Source: LZORAL124-50-18 sp051208045 (lineage in GTDB: Bacteria; Pseudomonadota; Gammaproteobacteria; Pseudomonadales; Oleiphilaceae). Taken from it: 58,441 bases of DNA. The stretch is from assembly GCA_051208045.1 (NCBI GenBank), contig JBPJFY010000018.1:1-58441 (forward strand), in the 5' to 3' direction. Numbering within the stretch: position 1 is the stretch's first letter; every line of letters begins with the position of its first letter. A program made the translations under genes and the position numbers. Positions 33,509 through 42,651 of the stretch are shown piece by piece. The notes under the pieces are model-generated. The model saw only the letters and a program-made list of their open reading frames with translations. It did not search any database and was not told where the DNA came from.

Positions 33509-34192
33509 CTAACTGCGAAACAAGCGGGAATACTGTGTCTCGTGCCAGGCACTGGCCATCACCACGCCGGGCAACGTATTGCCCAATTCGGCATCCGCCA
33601 GGCGAGGCGCACTCTCGATAACTCGCTCCAGGGCCGGCATCAGCGCCACCAGCACCTTCTGCGCCTGGGTTTGCCCTAAGGGAATCGTTTTACAGGCGAC
33701 CATGACCTGATTTTCCAACCAGCTCCACAGCAGACCCGCCAAGGCGGCTTCGCACGAAATGTTCATGCGTTGGGCCGCGCAGGCGAACATGGCGATATAC
33801 CCTGGTTTGTGATGCCACGCTGTCCACACTTCGGGTGCCGCGTAGCCGAGGGACACAAGCAGCTTCCTCAATGCATCACCCAGAGCTTCTTCCTCCTGCA
33901 CAAGTTCGGCGGTTTCCCGGTTCGCACGGAGAAAGCTGTTCCAGTGATCGGCAGCAGCGAAGTCACCCTCGTGAAATGCACCATACAACCGACAGAACAG
34001 TGGTGCATCCAGCGAGGCCAAGCCTTCGGTGACAACACCGGTCAACCAGCTTTCCAGGCTCGGTGCATCTTTTACCCAATCCCGATCAATGGCGCTTTCC
34101 AGCCCCTGGGACCAGGCGAAGCCACCGATGGGCAGGCTGGGACTCGACAAATGCAACAGCGACAACAAGGGTGCAAGTTTACGATGATTCAA
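33509..34192 (-). CDS. ureF: Urease accessory protein UreF (TTG start)
   Basis: About 227 residues. Family segments LLHLSSPSLPIGGFAWSQGLE, VTEGLASLDAPLF and the conserved end region WHETQYSRLFRS are clear. UreF bridges UreD and UreG in the nickel-loading complex. The only start compatible with the family N-terminus is TTG at 34192, which overlaps the ureE stop (TTGA); the open frame upstream runs through ureE and has no family similarity. Termination-reinitiation from ureE is likely. Confidence 0.9.
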   Translation of the reverse strand: MNHRKLAPLLSLLHLSSPSLPIGGFAWSQGLESAIDRDWVKDAPSLESWLTGVVTEGLASLDAPLFCRLYGAFHEGDFAAADHWNSFLRANRETAELVQEEEALGDALRKLLVSLGYAAPEVWTAWHHKPGYIAMFACAAQRMNISCEAALAGLLWSWLENQVMVACKTIPLGQTQAQKVLVALMPALERVIESAPRLADAELGNTLPGVVMASAWHETQYSRLFRS

Positions 34193-34626
34193 TGGTGGTG
34201 CCCGCCCGCATAAGCGCCATTTTCGGGACTGAATGCTGCGTTCACCTGCTGAACGTCCAGTCCCAGCAGTTTTACCATGTCTTCCAGCACATGGTCCGGT
34301 TGAAATCGCAACCATCGATCGCCAACCTGCAGCGGCACATGGCGATTCCCCAAATGGTAACAGCACCGGGCAAAGGTCAACCAGTCGTCTGTTCTGGCCT
34401 CCGTCAAGGTTTCAGGCTGGCAGGCCACACGCACAACTTTCAGATCTTCTGTTTTCAGGCCATCCCCCTCCTGGAGGACTTTGCCCCGATCCAGAAAGAT
34501 CCCCAGCTCGGCACCACTTTCGGTATGCGCTTTCAAACGCCCCTTTGTGCGCTGCTCGTAAGAAAGCGTGACCACATCATCAAAAGGGCCATGATGGTGG
34601 CCCAGGTTCTCAATTACTTTTAACAT
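34189..34626 (-). CDS. ureE: Urease accessory nickel chaperone UreE
   Basis: About 145 residues. N-terminal domain with HHHGPFDDVVTLSYEQRTKG, GIFLDRGKVLQEGD; C-terminal metal domain with FARCCYHLGNRHVPLQ and LEDMVKLLGLDV. It ends in GGHHH, a short His tail, against the long His tails of some species. It delivers Ni(II) to UreG and the apo-enzyme. Start is ATG 34626; ATG 34641 in the same frame would add five residues. It overlaps ureF by 4 bases and is separated from ureC by 119 bases holding three direct repeats. Confidence 0.93.
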   Translation of the reverse strand: MLKVIENLGHHHGPFDDVVTLSYEQRTKGRLKAHTESGAELGIFLDRGKVLQEGDGLKTEDLKVVRVACQPETLTEARTDDWLTFARCCYHLGNRHVPLQVGDRWLRFQPDHVLEDMVKLLGLDVQQVNAAFSPENGAYAGGHHH

Positions 34627-34699
34627 GGTTGAACTCTTCATTTGCGGAACTCGTTGTAACCATTGTCTGCTTGCCTTGCCGTTGGCTCAGCATCCTTCT

Positions 34700-34747
34700 T
34701 CGCCGACTTTAACTTTCGTCGCCGACTTACACCTTTTTCGCAGACTT
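34700..34747. repeat. Three direct repeats with exact 19-bp period
   Basis: TCGCCGACTT at 34700-34709 and 34719-34728, and TCGCAGACTT at 34738-34747, begin every 19 bases. The third overlaps the ureC stop codon region. They fill the unusually long ureC-ureE gap. Could be a binding array, an mRNA processing element or a decayed tandem repeat. Confidence 0.7.
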
Positions 34748-36452
34748 AAAATAGAAAGTACCGCTGCGCGAGTGGTAGCTCTTTTGCCGGCTCGCACGTC
34801 AGTAATTCGCCGTCAGCGCGCACCTCATAGGTTTGTGGGTCCACCTCAATGGCGGGTGTTGCCGCATTGTGGATCATGTCCGACTTGCGAACCGTGCGCA
34901 CACCTTTGCAACCCACCAGGGCCCGTGCCAATCCTAACGTGCTGCCAACATCCGCATCCAATGCCGCCTGGCTGACAAACGTGACCGAGGTCTTCGCAGG
35001 TGCCTGGCCAAACCCGCCGAACATGTAGCGATAATGCACGGGCTGCGGTGTAGGAATCGACGCATTCGGATCCCCCATTTGTGCCGCACAAATCATCCCC
35101 CCTTTGATGATCACCGACGGTTTGACACCGAAAAACATGGGCTTCCACAGAACGAGATCCGCCAGCTTGCCCGTTTCAATGGACCCAATTTCATGAGCAA
35201 TGCCATGAGTGATCGCTGGATTTATGGTGTACTTGGCGATATAGCGCTTGGCGCGGAAGTTATCCGCCCCGATATCGGCATCCTCGGGCAGCAAGCCAAA
35301 CTGGGTTTTCATTTTATGCGCGGTTTGCCACGTGCGACACACGACTTCACCAATTCGTCCCATGGCCTGGGAGTCTGAGGCAATCATCGAGAAAACGCCT
35401 TTGTCATGCAAAATGTCTTCGGCTGCAATGGTTTCCTTACGTATACGAGAGTCCGCGAAAGCCACGTCTTCCGGAATGTTGGGATCAAGGTGGTGGCACA
35501 CCATAAGCATGTCGAGGTGTTCGTCGACCGTATTGATGGTGTAAGGACGCGTCGGATTGGTTGACGAGGGCAGTACATAGTCGTACCCCGCCGCCTTGAT
35601 GATATCGGGCGCATGCCCACCGCCAGCACCTTCAGTATGGTAAGTGTGAATACAGCGCCCCTTAAAGGCGGCAAGGGTATCTTCCACAAAACCGGACTCG
35701 TTGAGCGTGTCGGTATGGATAGCGATTTGCACATCGTACTTCTCCGCCACACTCAGGCAGGTATCAATCGCCTGGGGAGTCGTTCCCCAGTCTTCGTGCA
35801 GTTTCAGGCCACAGGCACCTGCCTGCAATTGCGCTTCCAAAGCCTCGGGTAAACTGGCGTTCCCCTTGCCCAAAAAGCCGAAATTCATGGGCATATTATC
35901 CGTCGACTGGAGCATTTTCCCGATATTCCAGGCGCCGGGCGTACAGGTGGTGGCATTCGTCCCGGTAGCTGGCCCCGTGCCACCGCCCAGCATTGTTGTC
36001 ACGCCGGACATGAGTGCTTCTTCTACCTGTTGTGGGCAGATAAAATGAATATGGGCATCCACTGCGCCCGCTGTGAGTATCTGGCCTTCCCCTGCTAATA
36101 CTTCCGTCCCGGGCCCAATCTCGATCGTGACGCCCTCTTGCGTATCCGGATTTCCTGCCTTACCGATCGCCACAATGCGACCATCGCGAATACCCACGTC
36201 AGCTTTCACGATCCCCCAGTGATCCAGAATCAGTGCGTTGGTGATCACCATGTCCACAACTGTGTCTTCTGCCGACTGGCTTTGCCCCATACCGTCACGA
36301 ATGACCTTGCCACCGCCAAACTTCACTTCATCGCCATACGCGGTGAAGTCTTTCTCCACCTGAATCCAGAGGTCGGTATCGCCCAGACGAACACGATCCC
36401 CTGTGGTTGGACCAAACATGTCGGCATACGCCTGTCGGGAAATGCTGGCCAT
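34746..36452 (-). CDS. ureC: Urease alpha subunit UreC
   Basis: About 568 residues, the usual length. Nickel ligands and active-site residues are visible: HIHFICPQQ (two His), carbamylated Lys in GLKLHEDWG, IHTDTLNE, HTYHTEGAGGGHAPD, and the mobile-flap MVCHHLDPNIPEDVAFADSRIR with the catalytic His. Hydrolyses urea to ammonia and carbamate in the cytoplasm as part of (UreABC)3. ATG 36452 (MASISRQAYADMFGPTTGD) matches the family and has AGGAGAAAAT upstream. Follows ureB by 185 bases. Confidence 0.97.
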   Translation of the reverse strand: MASISRQAYADMFGPTTGDRVRLGDTDLWIQVEKDFTAYGDEVKFGGGKVIRDGMGQSQSAEDTVVDMVITNALILDHWGIVKADVGIRDGRIVAIGKAGNPDTQEGVTIEIGPGTEVLAGEGQILTAGAVDAHIHFICPQQVEEALMSGVTTMLGGGTGPATGTNATTCTPGAWNIGKMLQSTDNMPMNFGFLGKGNASLPEALEAQLQAGACGLKLHEDWGTTPQAIDTCLSVAEKYDVQIAIHTDTLNESGFVEDTLAAFKGRCIHTYHTEGAGGGHAPDIIKAAGYDYVLPSSTNPTRPYTINTVDEHLDMLMVCHHLDPNIPEDVAFADSRIRKETIAAEDILHDKGVFSMIASDSQAMGRIGEVVCRTWQTAHKMKTQFGLLPEDADIGADNFRAKRYIAKYTINPAITHGIAHEIGSIETGKLADLVLWKPMFFGVKPSVIIKGGMICAAQMGDPNASIPTPQPVHYRYMFGGFGQAPAKTSVTFVSQAALDADVGSTLGLARALVGCKGVRTVRKSDMIHNAATPAIEVDPQTYEVRADGELLTCEPAKELPLAQRYFLF

Positions 36453-36637
36453 GATTTTCTCCTTTTCCAGTCGTTGTTCTTGTAGTGATTTCACGCGATC
36501 ATTTTGAGTTCCAAGCGGAATGGCAGGGAAATTTCTGAGACCGTATGCTGTCAGGGAAGGCAGCATACGAGCGTACAGGGATGTATTTACAGCGCGTCTC
36601 AGAAGTTTCCCTGCCGTTCCGCCCCCTGACGATCAAA

Positions 36638-36943
36638 TTACAGCTTCCCCATCACTTCGCCACGGAACCCGTAAATCACACGTTTTCCGCCATACGCCAC
36701 CAACTCCACGTCACGGGTCTGCCCGGGCTCGAAGCGAACCGCCGTCCCCGCTGGAATATTCAACCGAAAGCCCCGCGCTTTTGCCCGATCAAATTGCAAT
36801 GCCGGATTGGTTTCAAAAAAGTGGTAGTGGGACCCGACCTGAATCGGCCGATCGCCCGAATTTGCCACGCTGAGGGTCACCGTTTCCCTGCCTGCGTTGA
36901 TTTCAAGATCCCCCGTCTGGATCTGATATTCACCTGGAATCAT
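36638..36943 (-). CDS. ureB: Urease beta subunit UreB
   Basis: About 101 residues. MIPGEYQIQTGDLEINAGRE opens the protein as in other beta subunits, followed by NSGDRPIQVGSHYHFFETNP, AVRFEPGQTRDVELV and the end GFRGEVMGKL. AGGAGACAGGGC precedes ATG 36943, so the longer open frame is not used. Structural subunit of urease, 23 bases downstream of ureA. Confidence 0.96.
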   Translation of the reverse strand: MIPGEYQIQTGDLEINAGRETVTLSVANSGDRPIQVGSHYHFFETNPALQFDRAKARGFRLNIPAGTAVRFEPGQTRDVELVAYGGKRVIYGFRGEVMGKL

Positions 36944-36966
36944 GCCCTGTCTCCTTTGCTTGCGCG

Positions 36967-37269
36967 TCATACAATGGGATTATGCACGGTCACCAACTTG
37001 GTGCCGTCAGGAAAGGTGGCTTCCACCTGCACTTCGTGAATCATCTCTGGCACGCCCTCCATCACCTCGTCACGGGAAAGAATGGTGCGCCCGCTGCTCA
37101 TGAGCTCAGCGACCGTTTTTCCTTCCCGCGCGCCTTCCATGATCTCTGCGCTGATCAGAGCAATTGCTTCCGGGTAATTCAGTTTGAGCCCTTTGTTCTT
37201 TCTGCGCTCCGCTACCAGGGCGGCAGTAAAGATCATCAGTTTGTCTTTTTCTCTGGGCGTCAGCTCCAT
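36967..37269 (-). CDS. ureA: Urease gamma subunit UreA
   Basis: 100 residues, standard length: MELTPREKDKLMIFTAALVA, GLKLNYPEAIALISAEIMEG and VEATFPDGTKLVTVHNPIV. Smallest urease structural subunit. RBS AGGAGCTTCAC lies directly before ATG 37269. Preceded by ureD with a 67-base gap. Confidence 0.97.
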   Translation of the reverse strand: MELTPREKDKLMIFTAALVAERRKNKGLKLNYPEAIALISAEIMEGAREGKTVAELMSSGRTILSRDEVMEGVPEMIHEVQVEATFPDGTKLVTVHNPIV

Positions 37270-37336
37270 GTGAAGCTCCTGTTGTTCTTGATTTGTTTGT
37301 TTTTCTTGATTGGGTCGTTATTGATTGAACCGCATT

Positions 37337-38209
37337 TTACGTATGCCAGATTCTCGGGATCGTGACCTCTCGCCCCATCACCACGGGGCGAAGACTTCGC
37401 CAGGCCGCAATAAAGCCTCGTTTGGCGTCCGGCACAGAGTGGCCCAGATAGCGAATGATCAGAAGATTATCTTTGACCGTACAGGCAAAGCTTCCCGACA
37501 ACTGAGTACGTACCCTCTCCAGCAGTTCCGTTATCTGTTCAGACGCTATCGTTGCGATACACGTACCGGAAACCGTCGCACCGCCAAACCCCCACGTGGC
37601 ATGAAACAGCGCATCTTCTCCGCCGGTTTTTACCAGCCGTTGCCGGTCCAGCAGGCAGGGTACCCCGTCTCTATACACCTGCAGTCGCTGTTCCAGCGTA
37701 CCCGTTAAGAACGGGTAATTACCGGCCAGCCGCCCGAGGCAGAACACATCCCAGCCAATAAACCGGCTGTTTTCACTCAAATGAATTTCAGTATCCAGAC
37801 ACCCATTGGCGCCGTTGAAGATGATCGTTTCCTGGGGCAACCATTCCAGTGCCCCTTCCACATTCAGTGTCACTTTCTGTCGCTGCCGGACATTGCTGCT
37901 ATCGGCCTGATACACTTTGCCGGCTGAGGGCGTTGTGACGACGGTATGAGCACCTGGCTGGGCGGAAATGTCAATCGACAGCTCGTCACCACTCACCATT
38001 CCACCCGGCGGATGGAGCAGATACAGGTGACAGACCTCACCTTCGGGATAGAAGGGCCGCTGCACGCGCAAGGGCCCATAAAAGTCCATTTTGCTCAGAA
38101 CGGTACGGTTGGTCGCCGGTTGATGTTGCAACTCCAACGTCAGCCCCGCTTGCCAGGTTCGTGTGGCACCATAGCCAGGTGCGATATGTTCAGGTATGGG
38201 TGCGTTCAA
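37337..38209 (-). CDS. ureD: Urease accessory protein UreD
   Basis: 290 residues with the UreD/UreH pattern: YGPLRVQRPFYPEGEVCHLY, HPPGGMVSGDELSIDI, VTTPSAGKVYQ, WLPQETIIFNGA, GWDVFCLGRL. Scaffold that binds apo-urease and, with UreF and UreG, channels nickel. It links the transport part to the urease part of the operon: it begins 19 bases after the urtE stop. Confidence 0.95.
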   Translation of the reverse strand: MNAPIPEHIAPGYGATRTWQAGLTLELQHQPATNRTVLSKMDFYGPLRVQRPFYPEGEVCHLYLLHPPGGMVSGDELSIDISAQPGAHTVVTTPSAGKVYQADSSNVRQRQKVTLNVEGALEWLPQETIIFNGANGCLDTEIHLSENSRFIGWDVFCLGRLAGNYPFLTGTLEQRLQVYRDGVPCLLDRQRLVKTGGEDALFHATWGFGGATVSGTCIATIASEQITELLERVRTQLSGSFACTVKDNLLIIRYLGHSVPDAKRGFIAAWRSLRPVVMGREVTIPRIWHT

Positions 38210-38228
38210 ACGCCATTTCTCCGGCCGT

Positions 38229-38924
38229 TTATACCGTCAGGTAGCTTCGAATCAGTTCATCGTTCAATTCCGGCATTTCACCGGTAGCCACGGTTTTTCC
38301 CCGATCCATGATACAAAACCGGTCTCCTACCTTGCGCGCAAAAGGCAGCTTTTGTTCCACCAGCAGCACCGTCAATCCCAGCTCTTTGTTGAGCTTAATG
38401 ATGATATCCCCGATTTCCTGCACCACATTCGGCTGAATGCCTTCGGTCGGTTCGTCCAGAATCAGCAGCGATGGATCAATGACCAGCGCACGACCGATCG
38501 CCAATTGCTGTTGCTGCCCGCCGGACAGGTCGCCGCCGCGACGATGCATCATCTGCTTCAGCACCGGAAAGAGTTCGAAGATAAAGTCCGGAATCTGTTT
38601 TTTTTTGTCTTTGCGCACGGGCAAGCCGATTTTCAGGTTTTCCTCGACCGTCAGCATCGGAAAAATCTGTCGCCCCTGAGGCACGTAGCCAATCCCCAAT
38701 GGCGCGCGCTTTTCTGCACTGTACCCTGAAATATTGTGCCCATCAAACAGGATTTCGCCCCCCTTTGCGGGCAACAGGCCCATCACACAGCTAAGTAATG
38801 TGGTTTTACCCACCCCATTCCGGCCCATCAGCACTGTGCACTTGCCCTTCTCGGCGGTCATCTCCAGATCCCACAGGGTATGACTTTCACCGTAGAATTG
38901 ATTGAGCTGTTTTACTTGTAACAC
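38229..38924 (-). CDS. urtE: Urea ABC transporter ATPase UrtE
   Basis: 231 residues, LivF-like. Walker A GRNGVGKTT, signature LSGGQQQQLAIGRAL, Walker B LLILDEPTEGIQP, and an H-loop position occupied by Gln (LLVEQKLPF), as usual in this family. One of two ATPases of the five-component urea importer at the cytoplasmic face. Starts 11 bases after urtD. Confidence 0.95.
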   Translation of the reverse strand: MLQVKQLNQFYGESHTLWDLEMTAEKGKCTVLMGRNGVGKTTLLSCVMGLLPAKGGEILFDGHNISGYSAEKRAPLGIGYVPQGRQIFPMLTVEENLKIGLPVRKDKKKQIPDFIFELFPVLKQMMHRRGGDLSGGQQQQLAIGRALVIDPSLLILDEPTEGIQPNVVQEIGDIIIKLNKELGLTVLLVEQKLPFARKVGDRFCIMDRGKTVATGEMPELNDELIRSYLTV

Positions 38925-38935
38925 CGTCGCACCCC

Positions 38936-39772
38936 CTACTCGCCCAGATAAACCTGCTTCACGCGGGCATCGTTTTGTACCTGATCCATCGTGCCTTCCA
39001 TCAGCACACTCCCCTGATGCAATACCGTGACATCCCGCGCTATGGAGCGCACAAAGTCCATATCGTGTTCGACAACGATCACGGAATGTTTACCTGCCAG
39101 GGAATTCAACAGCTCAGCGGTGCGATCCATTTCCTGGTGGGTCATCCCGGCGACAGGTTCGTCCACCAACAATAACTTGGGATTCTGCATCAGCAACATC
39201 CCGATCTCCAGCCACTGCTTCTGTCCATGAGACAATGCGCCCGCGCGTGAGGCTCGATGATCCGCCAAGCCAATCAACTCCATCACCTCATCAATCCGTT
39301 GCTGTTGCGCCGGTGTCAGCCGTGCGAACAACAAGCTCAAGACCCGTTTGTCCCCGGCCATCGCCAGTTCCAGATTGTCAAACACCGTATGCTCTTCAAA
39401 TACCGTGGGTTTTTGAAACTTACGCCCAATTCCCGCTGCTGCGATCTCCGGCTCGTCCATCGCCAGCAAATTGAGGTTCTGCCCGAAATAGGCCGTCCCT
39501 TTATCCGGCTGGGTCTTGCCGGTGATAATATCCATCATGGTGGTTTTGCCAGCGCCATTTGGGCCGATGATGCATCGCAATTCCCCTTCCTTCACATACA
39601 GATTCAGGTCATTTATTGCCTTGAAGCCGTCAAAGCTCACACTGATGCCCTCCAGGTACAGAATGTATCCTTTCGTGACGTCCAGCTTGGTACTGGCCTG
39701 CGGCGCGAGGAAGTCAAAAACACGATCCCGCTGCCGAATGGCATCCAGATACGATGACATGGAAATACTCAT
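38936..39772 (-). CDS. urtD: Urea ABC transporter ATPase UrtD
   Basis: About 278 residues, LivG-like. Walker A GPNGAGKTT, signature LSHGQKQWLEIG, Walker B LLLVDEPVAGM and H-loop VIVVEHDMDFV. An N-terminal extension of ~30 residues precedes the domain. ATG 39772 overlaps the urtC stop (ATGA), so the longer open frame upstream is excluded. Partner of UrtE. Confidence 0.95.
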   Translation of the reverse strand: MSISMSSYLDAIRQRDRVFDFLAPQASTKLDVTKGYILYLEGISVSFDGFKAINDLNLYVKEGELRCIIGPNGAGKTTMMDIITGKTQPDKGTAYFGQNLNLLAMDEPEIAAAGIGRKFQKPTVFEEHTVFDNLELAMAGDKRVLSLLFARLTPAQQQRIDEVMELIGLADHRASRAGALSHGQKQWLEIGMLLMQNPKLLLVDEPVAGMTHQEMDRTAELLNSLAGKHSVIVVEHDMDFVRSIARDVTVLHQGSVLMEGTMDQVQNDARVKQVYLGE

Positions 39773-40872
39773 ACCGCCTCCCGCTTCTTCAGCAAGCCTG
39801 CCACCCCTTTCGGCAGCAGCAGCGTCACCAGCACAAACAAACCGCCCAGGGCGAAGAGCCACACATCCGGCAACGCGGCGGTGAACCAGGTCTTGCCATA
39901 GTTGACCGCCAACGCACCAGCGACGGCACCGTATAACGTAGCCCGCCCCCCTACAGCCACCCATACCACGACTTCAATGGAGTTCAGCGGAGAAAATTCA
40001 CCCGGATTAATGATGCCGACCTGAGGCACGTAGAGTGCACCGGCAATGCCAGCCAATACGGCAGAGAACGTAAATACCCAGAGCTTCACATTCTCCACCC
40101 GGTAGCCCAGAAAACGCGTTCGACTTTCGGCATCCCGAATCGCCACCGTCACGCGTCCCAACCGAGAGGTGACAATAAATCGACAGGCCAGATAGCCCAC
40201 CGCGAGGGAAAGTGCAGACAAAGCAAACAGCGCAAGACGGGTACTGTCTTCCTGCAGGCTGAAGCCGAGGATGTCTTTAAAGTCCGTCAGACCATTGTTG
40301 CCGCCAAACCCCATCTCATTGCGGAAAAACGCCAGCAGCAATGCGTAGGTCAATGCCTGGGTAATGATGGAGAGGTACACGCCGGTCACTCGAGAGCGGA
40401 ACGTCAGCCAGCCGAAAACAAAAGCCAGAAGCCCCGGCACAAACATCACCATGAGTGCGGCAAACCAGAACATGTCAAAACCGGTCCAGAACCAAGGCAG
40501 CTCCTGCCAGTTCAAGAACACCATAAAGTCCGGCAGCTCCGGATTCCCGTAGACGCCGCGATCGCCGATCTGGCGCATCAGATACATGCCCATGGCATAG
40601 CCCCCCAGGGCAAAGAACGCGGAATGCCCCAGACTCAGTATGCCCATGTATCCCCAGATTAAATCTACGGCAACCGCCAGTAAGGCATAAGTCAGGTACT
40701 TACCCAGCAGTGTCACCGTATAGGTCGAGATATGTAGTGCGCTCCCCTCGGGGAAAATCACATTCGCCAGCACCACGTAAATACTGACCCCACCCAGCAC
40801 CAACAAAAATAGGATACTGCTGCGATCGAACACCTGCTTGTCATTCGTTGTTGTGTTATTCAGCCCCAACAT
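39769..40872 (-). CDS. urtC: Urea ABC transporter permease UrtC
   Basis: 367 residues, LivM-like with about ten membrane helices. Recognisable parts are AVDLIWGYMGILSLGHSAFFALGG-type segment near residue 70, FGGNNGLTDF, AIRDAESRTRFLGYRVENVKL and YGKTWFTAALPDVW at the end. Forms the inner-membrane channel with UrtB. Starts 3 bases after the urtB stop and overlaps urtD by 4. Confidence 0.95.
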   Translation of the reverse strand: MLGLNNTTTNDKQVFDRSSILFLLVLGGVSIYVVLANVIFPEGSALHISTYTVTLLGKYLTYALLAVAVDLIWGYMGILSLGHSAFFALGGYAMGMYLMRQIGDRGVYGNPELPDFMVFLNWQELPWFWTGFDMFWFAALMVMFVPGLLAFVFGWLTFRSRVTGVYLSIITQALTYALLLAFFRNEMGFGGNNGLTDFKDILGFSLQEDSTRLALFALSALSLAVGYLACRFIVTSRLGRVTVAIRDAESRTRFLGYRVENVKLWVFTFSAVLAGIAGALYVPQVGIINPGEFSPLNSIEVVVWVAVGGRATLYGAVAGALAVNYGKTWFTAALPDVWLFALGGLFVLVTLLLPKGVAGLLKKREAV

Positions 40873-40875
40873 AAA

Positions 40876-42504
40876 TCACGCCTCTGCTGCGCGGCCTTTC
40901 TGCGGGAACAACCCGCGTGGCCGCTTTTGGATGAACAGAATAATAAACACGAGCACCAGTATCTTCGCCAGTACCGCGCCAGACCACGGTTCCAAAACTT
41001 TGTTGGCAACGCCCAATGACAAACCTGCGACCATCGTGCCCCACAAATTGCCGACACCACCAAACACCACCACCATAAACGAATCAATGATGTAGGCCTG
41101 GCCAAGATTCGGACCGACGTTGGTCAACTGGCTGAGCGCGACCCCGGCGACTCCGGCAATGCCGGACCCCAGGCCAAACGTCATGGCATCCACCCATTCA
41201 GAACGTACGCCCATGGCCCGCGCCATGGCGCGATTTTGAGACACCGCACGCACCTGCAAGCCCAGAGAGGTTTTGCGCAAAATCAGGAACAGGGCCGCAA
41301 AAACCATCAAACAAAAGATCAGAATGTAGACGCGATTCAACGTCAACGAAAACAAGGGATTGATTTCGACCATGCCACTCATCCACTCCGGTGTTTCTAC
41401 CGAACGGTTAAGCGGCGAAAAGATGGAGCGCACGGCTTGCTGCAAGACAAGACTGATCCCAAACGTGGCCAACAACGTCTCCAACGGGCGTCCGTACAAA
41501 AAGCGGATCACACCTCGTTCGATCGCGATCCCCACCAACCCGGAGATCAGGAAGGCCGCCGGTATCGCGACAAAAATCGAATACTCGATATGATTGGGCA
41601 TCAACAGCTGGACCACATAGGTGGTGTAGGCACCAATCATAATCAACTCACCATGGGCCATATTGATGACGCCCATCACGCCAAAGGTAATCGCCAGGCC
41701 GATGGCTGCCAACACCAGCACCGACCCCAAACTCAGGCCAAAAAACACGGTTTCCAGATTACTGTAAAAACTCTCCCGCCCTTCGATGGCTGCAACCGCT
41801 TTCTCCGCTTCTTTTTTCAGCAAACCGGCTTCCGCCGTTTCCAGGAACGCCACCAAGCCTTGCTTGGCTTCCGGCTCCAGACTCTCCGATAACTGGGCAA
41901 TCGCGGCACGCTTTTGCGCTTTATCGCCGGACGTCAGATCGTGTAAGGCAAAAACCGTGTCTATGAGACCTCGCACCTGTGTGTTCGTTTCGGTTTCCGC
42001 CAGCTTTTTCACCATCCGGATCACCTCTGGCGAGAGATCTGAAAGCAGCTCGCGTAAGGCTTCAATACGCTTCTCGGGAAGCGGATTTTTCAGGTTCAGC
42101 GCTGCCAACGCGGCAGAAATCTCCCCCCGAATACTGTTGTTGACCGAGACACGTTTAGCGGCCCGCCGCTTCACCTCCTCAGTGTTGGGGTTAGCGCTTA
42201 AAATCTCTTCGATCGGGTAAATCAGATAGCCGCCAGACACTTTGTCTTTCAGCAACACCACGGTTTTCTCTTTTTTAAGTCGATACACTTGTCCGGCTTT
42301 CAGTGCGAGCAACAAAGGCTTCACTTCAGGCGCGTTACTGTCCTGCAACCGCTCAATCGCCTGAGAGACATCGTCAAAGGAGCCTTTCGCCAGCGCTGCG
42401 AGCGCTTGGTCATACGCCTCGTCTGCCTGAAGTGTGGGGGCTTGAAAGCCACTGAGCAGCATCAGCAAAACGAGCAGGTGCCGAATCCTGGGGATACGTC
42501 GCAT
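40876..42504 (-). CDS. urtB: Urea ABC transporter permease UrtB, long form
   Basis: 542 residues. A signal-like helix (LLVLLMLLSGFQAP) and an extracytoplasmic helical domain of ~220 residues precede the LivH-like permease (~245-540; GLAITFGVMGVINMAHGELI, EGVRSEWVDA-like loop, GVGNLWGTMVAGLSLGVAN). This extended N-terminal domain is usual for UrtB and separates it from amino-acid LivH. ATG 42504 has AGGAATTTCATC upstream. Separated from urtA by 147 bases with a stem-loop. Confidence 0.94.
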   Translation of the reverse strand: MRRIPRIRHLLVLLMLLSGFQAPTLQADEAYDQALAALAKGSFDDVSQAIERLQDSNAPEVKPLLLALKAGQVYRLKKEKTVVLLKDKVSGGYLIYPIEEILSANPNTEEVKRRAAKRVSVNNSIRGEISAALAALNLKNPLPEKRIEALRELLSDLSPEVIRMVKKLAETETNTQVRGLIDTVFALHDLTSGDKAQKRAAIAQLSESLEPEAKQGLVAFLETAEAGLLKKEAEKAVAAIEGRESFYSNLETVFFGLSLGSVLVLAAIGLAITFGVMGVINMAHGELIMIGAYTTYVVQLLMPNHIEYSIFVAIPAAFLISGLVGIAIERGVIRFLYGRPLETLLATFGISLVLQQAVRSIFSPLNRSVETPEWMSGMVEINPLFSLTLNRVYILIFCLMVFAALFLILRKTSLGLQVRAVSQNRAMARAMGVRSEWVDAMTFGLGSGIAGVAGVALSQLTNVGPNLGQAYIIDSFMVVVFGGVGNLWGTMVAGLSLGVANKVLEPWSGAVLAKILVLVFIILFIQKRPRGLFPQKGRAAEA

Positions 42505-42607
42505 GATGAAATTCCTGATCTACCGCCTCGTCATTATTCTTCTGATACGAGCATTAGGCGCTCGAACCGTTTGAGGCAATGAATTTGATGGGGAAAGGGG
42601 CGGGAAA

Positions 42608-42625
42608 CAGGTGGAACACCACCTG
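42608..42625 (-). other. Stem-loop between urtA and urtB
   Basis: CAGGTGG-aaca-CCACCTG, a perfect 7-bp stem 27 bases beyond the urtA stop, without T-run. In many binding-protein operons such a stem stabilises the upstream message or terminates part of the transcripts, raising binding-protein output over permease. Confidence 0.5.
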
Positions 42626-42651
42626 CTCCCTCGCTCAGCCAGCGCAGGTGA

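Noticed and set aside
34193..34366. N-terminal extension of ureF
   Set aside because: It overlaps ureE in another frame, has no similarity to UreF and is replaced by the TTG start at 34192.
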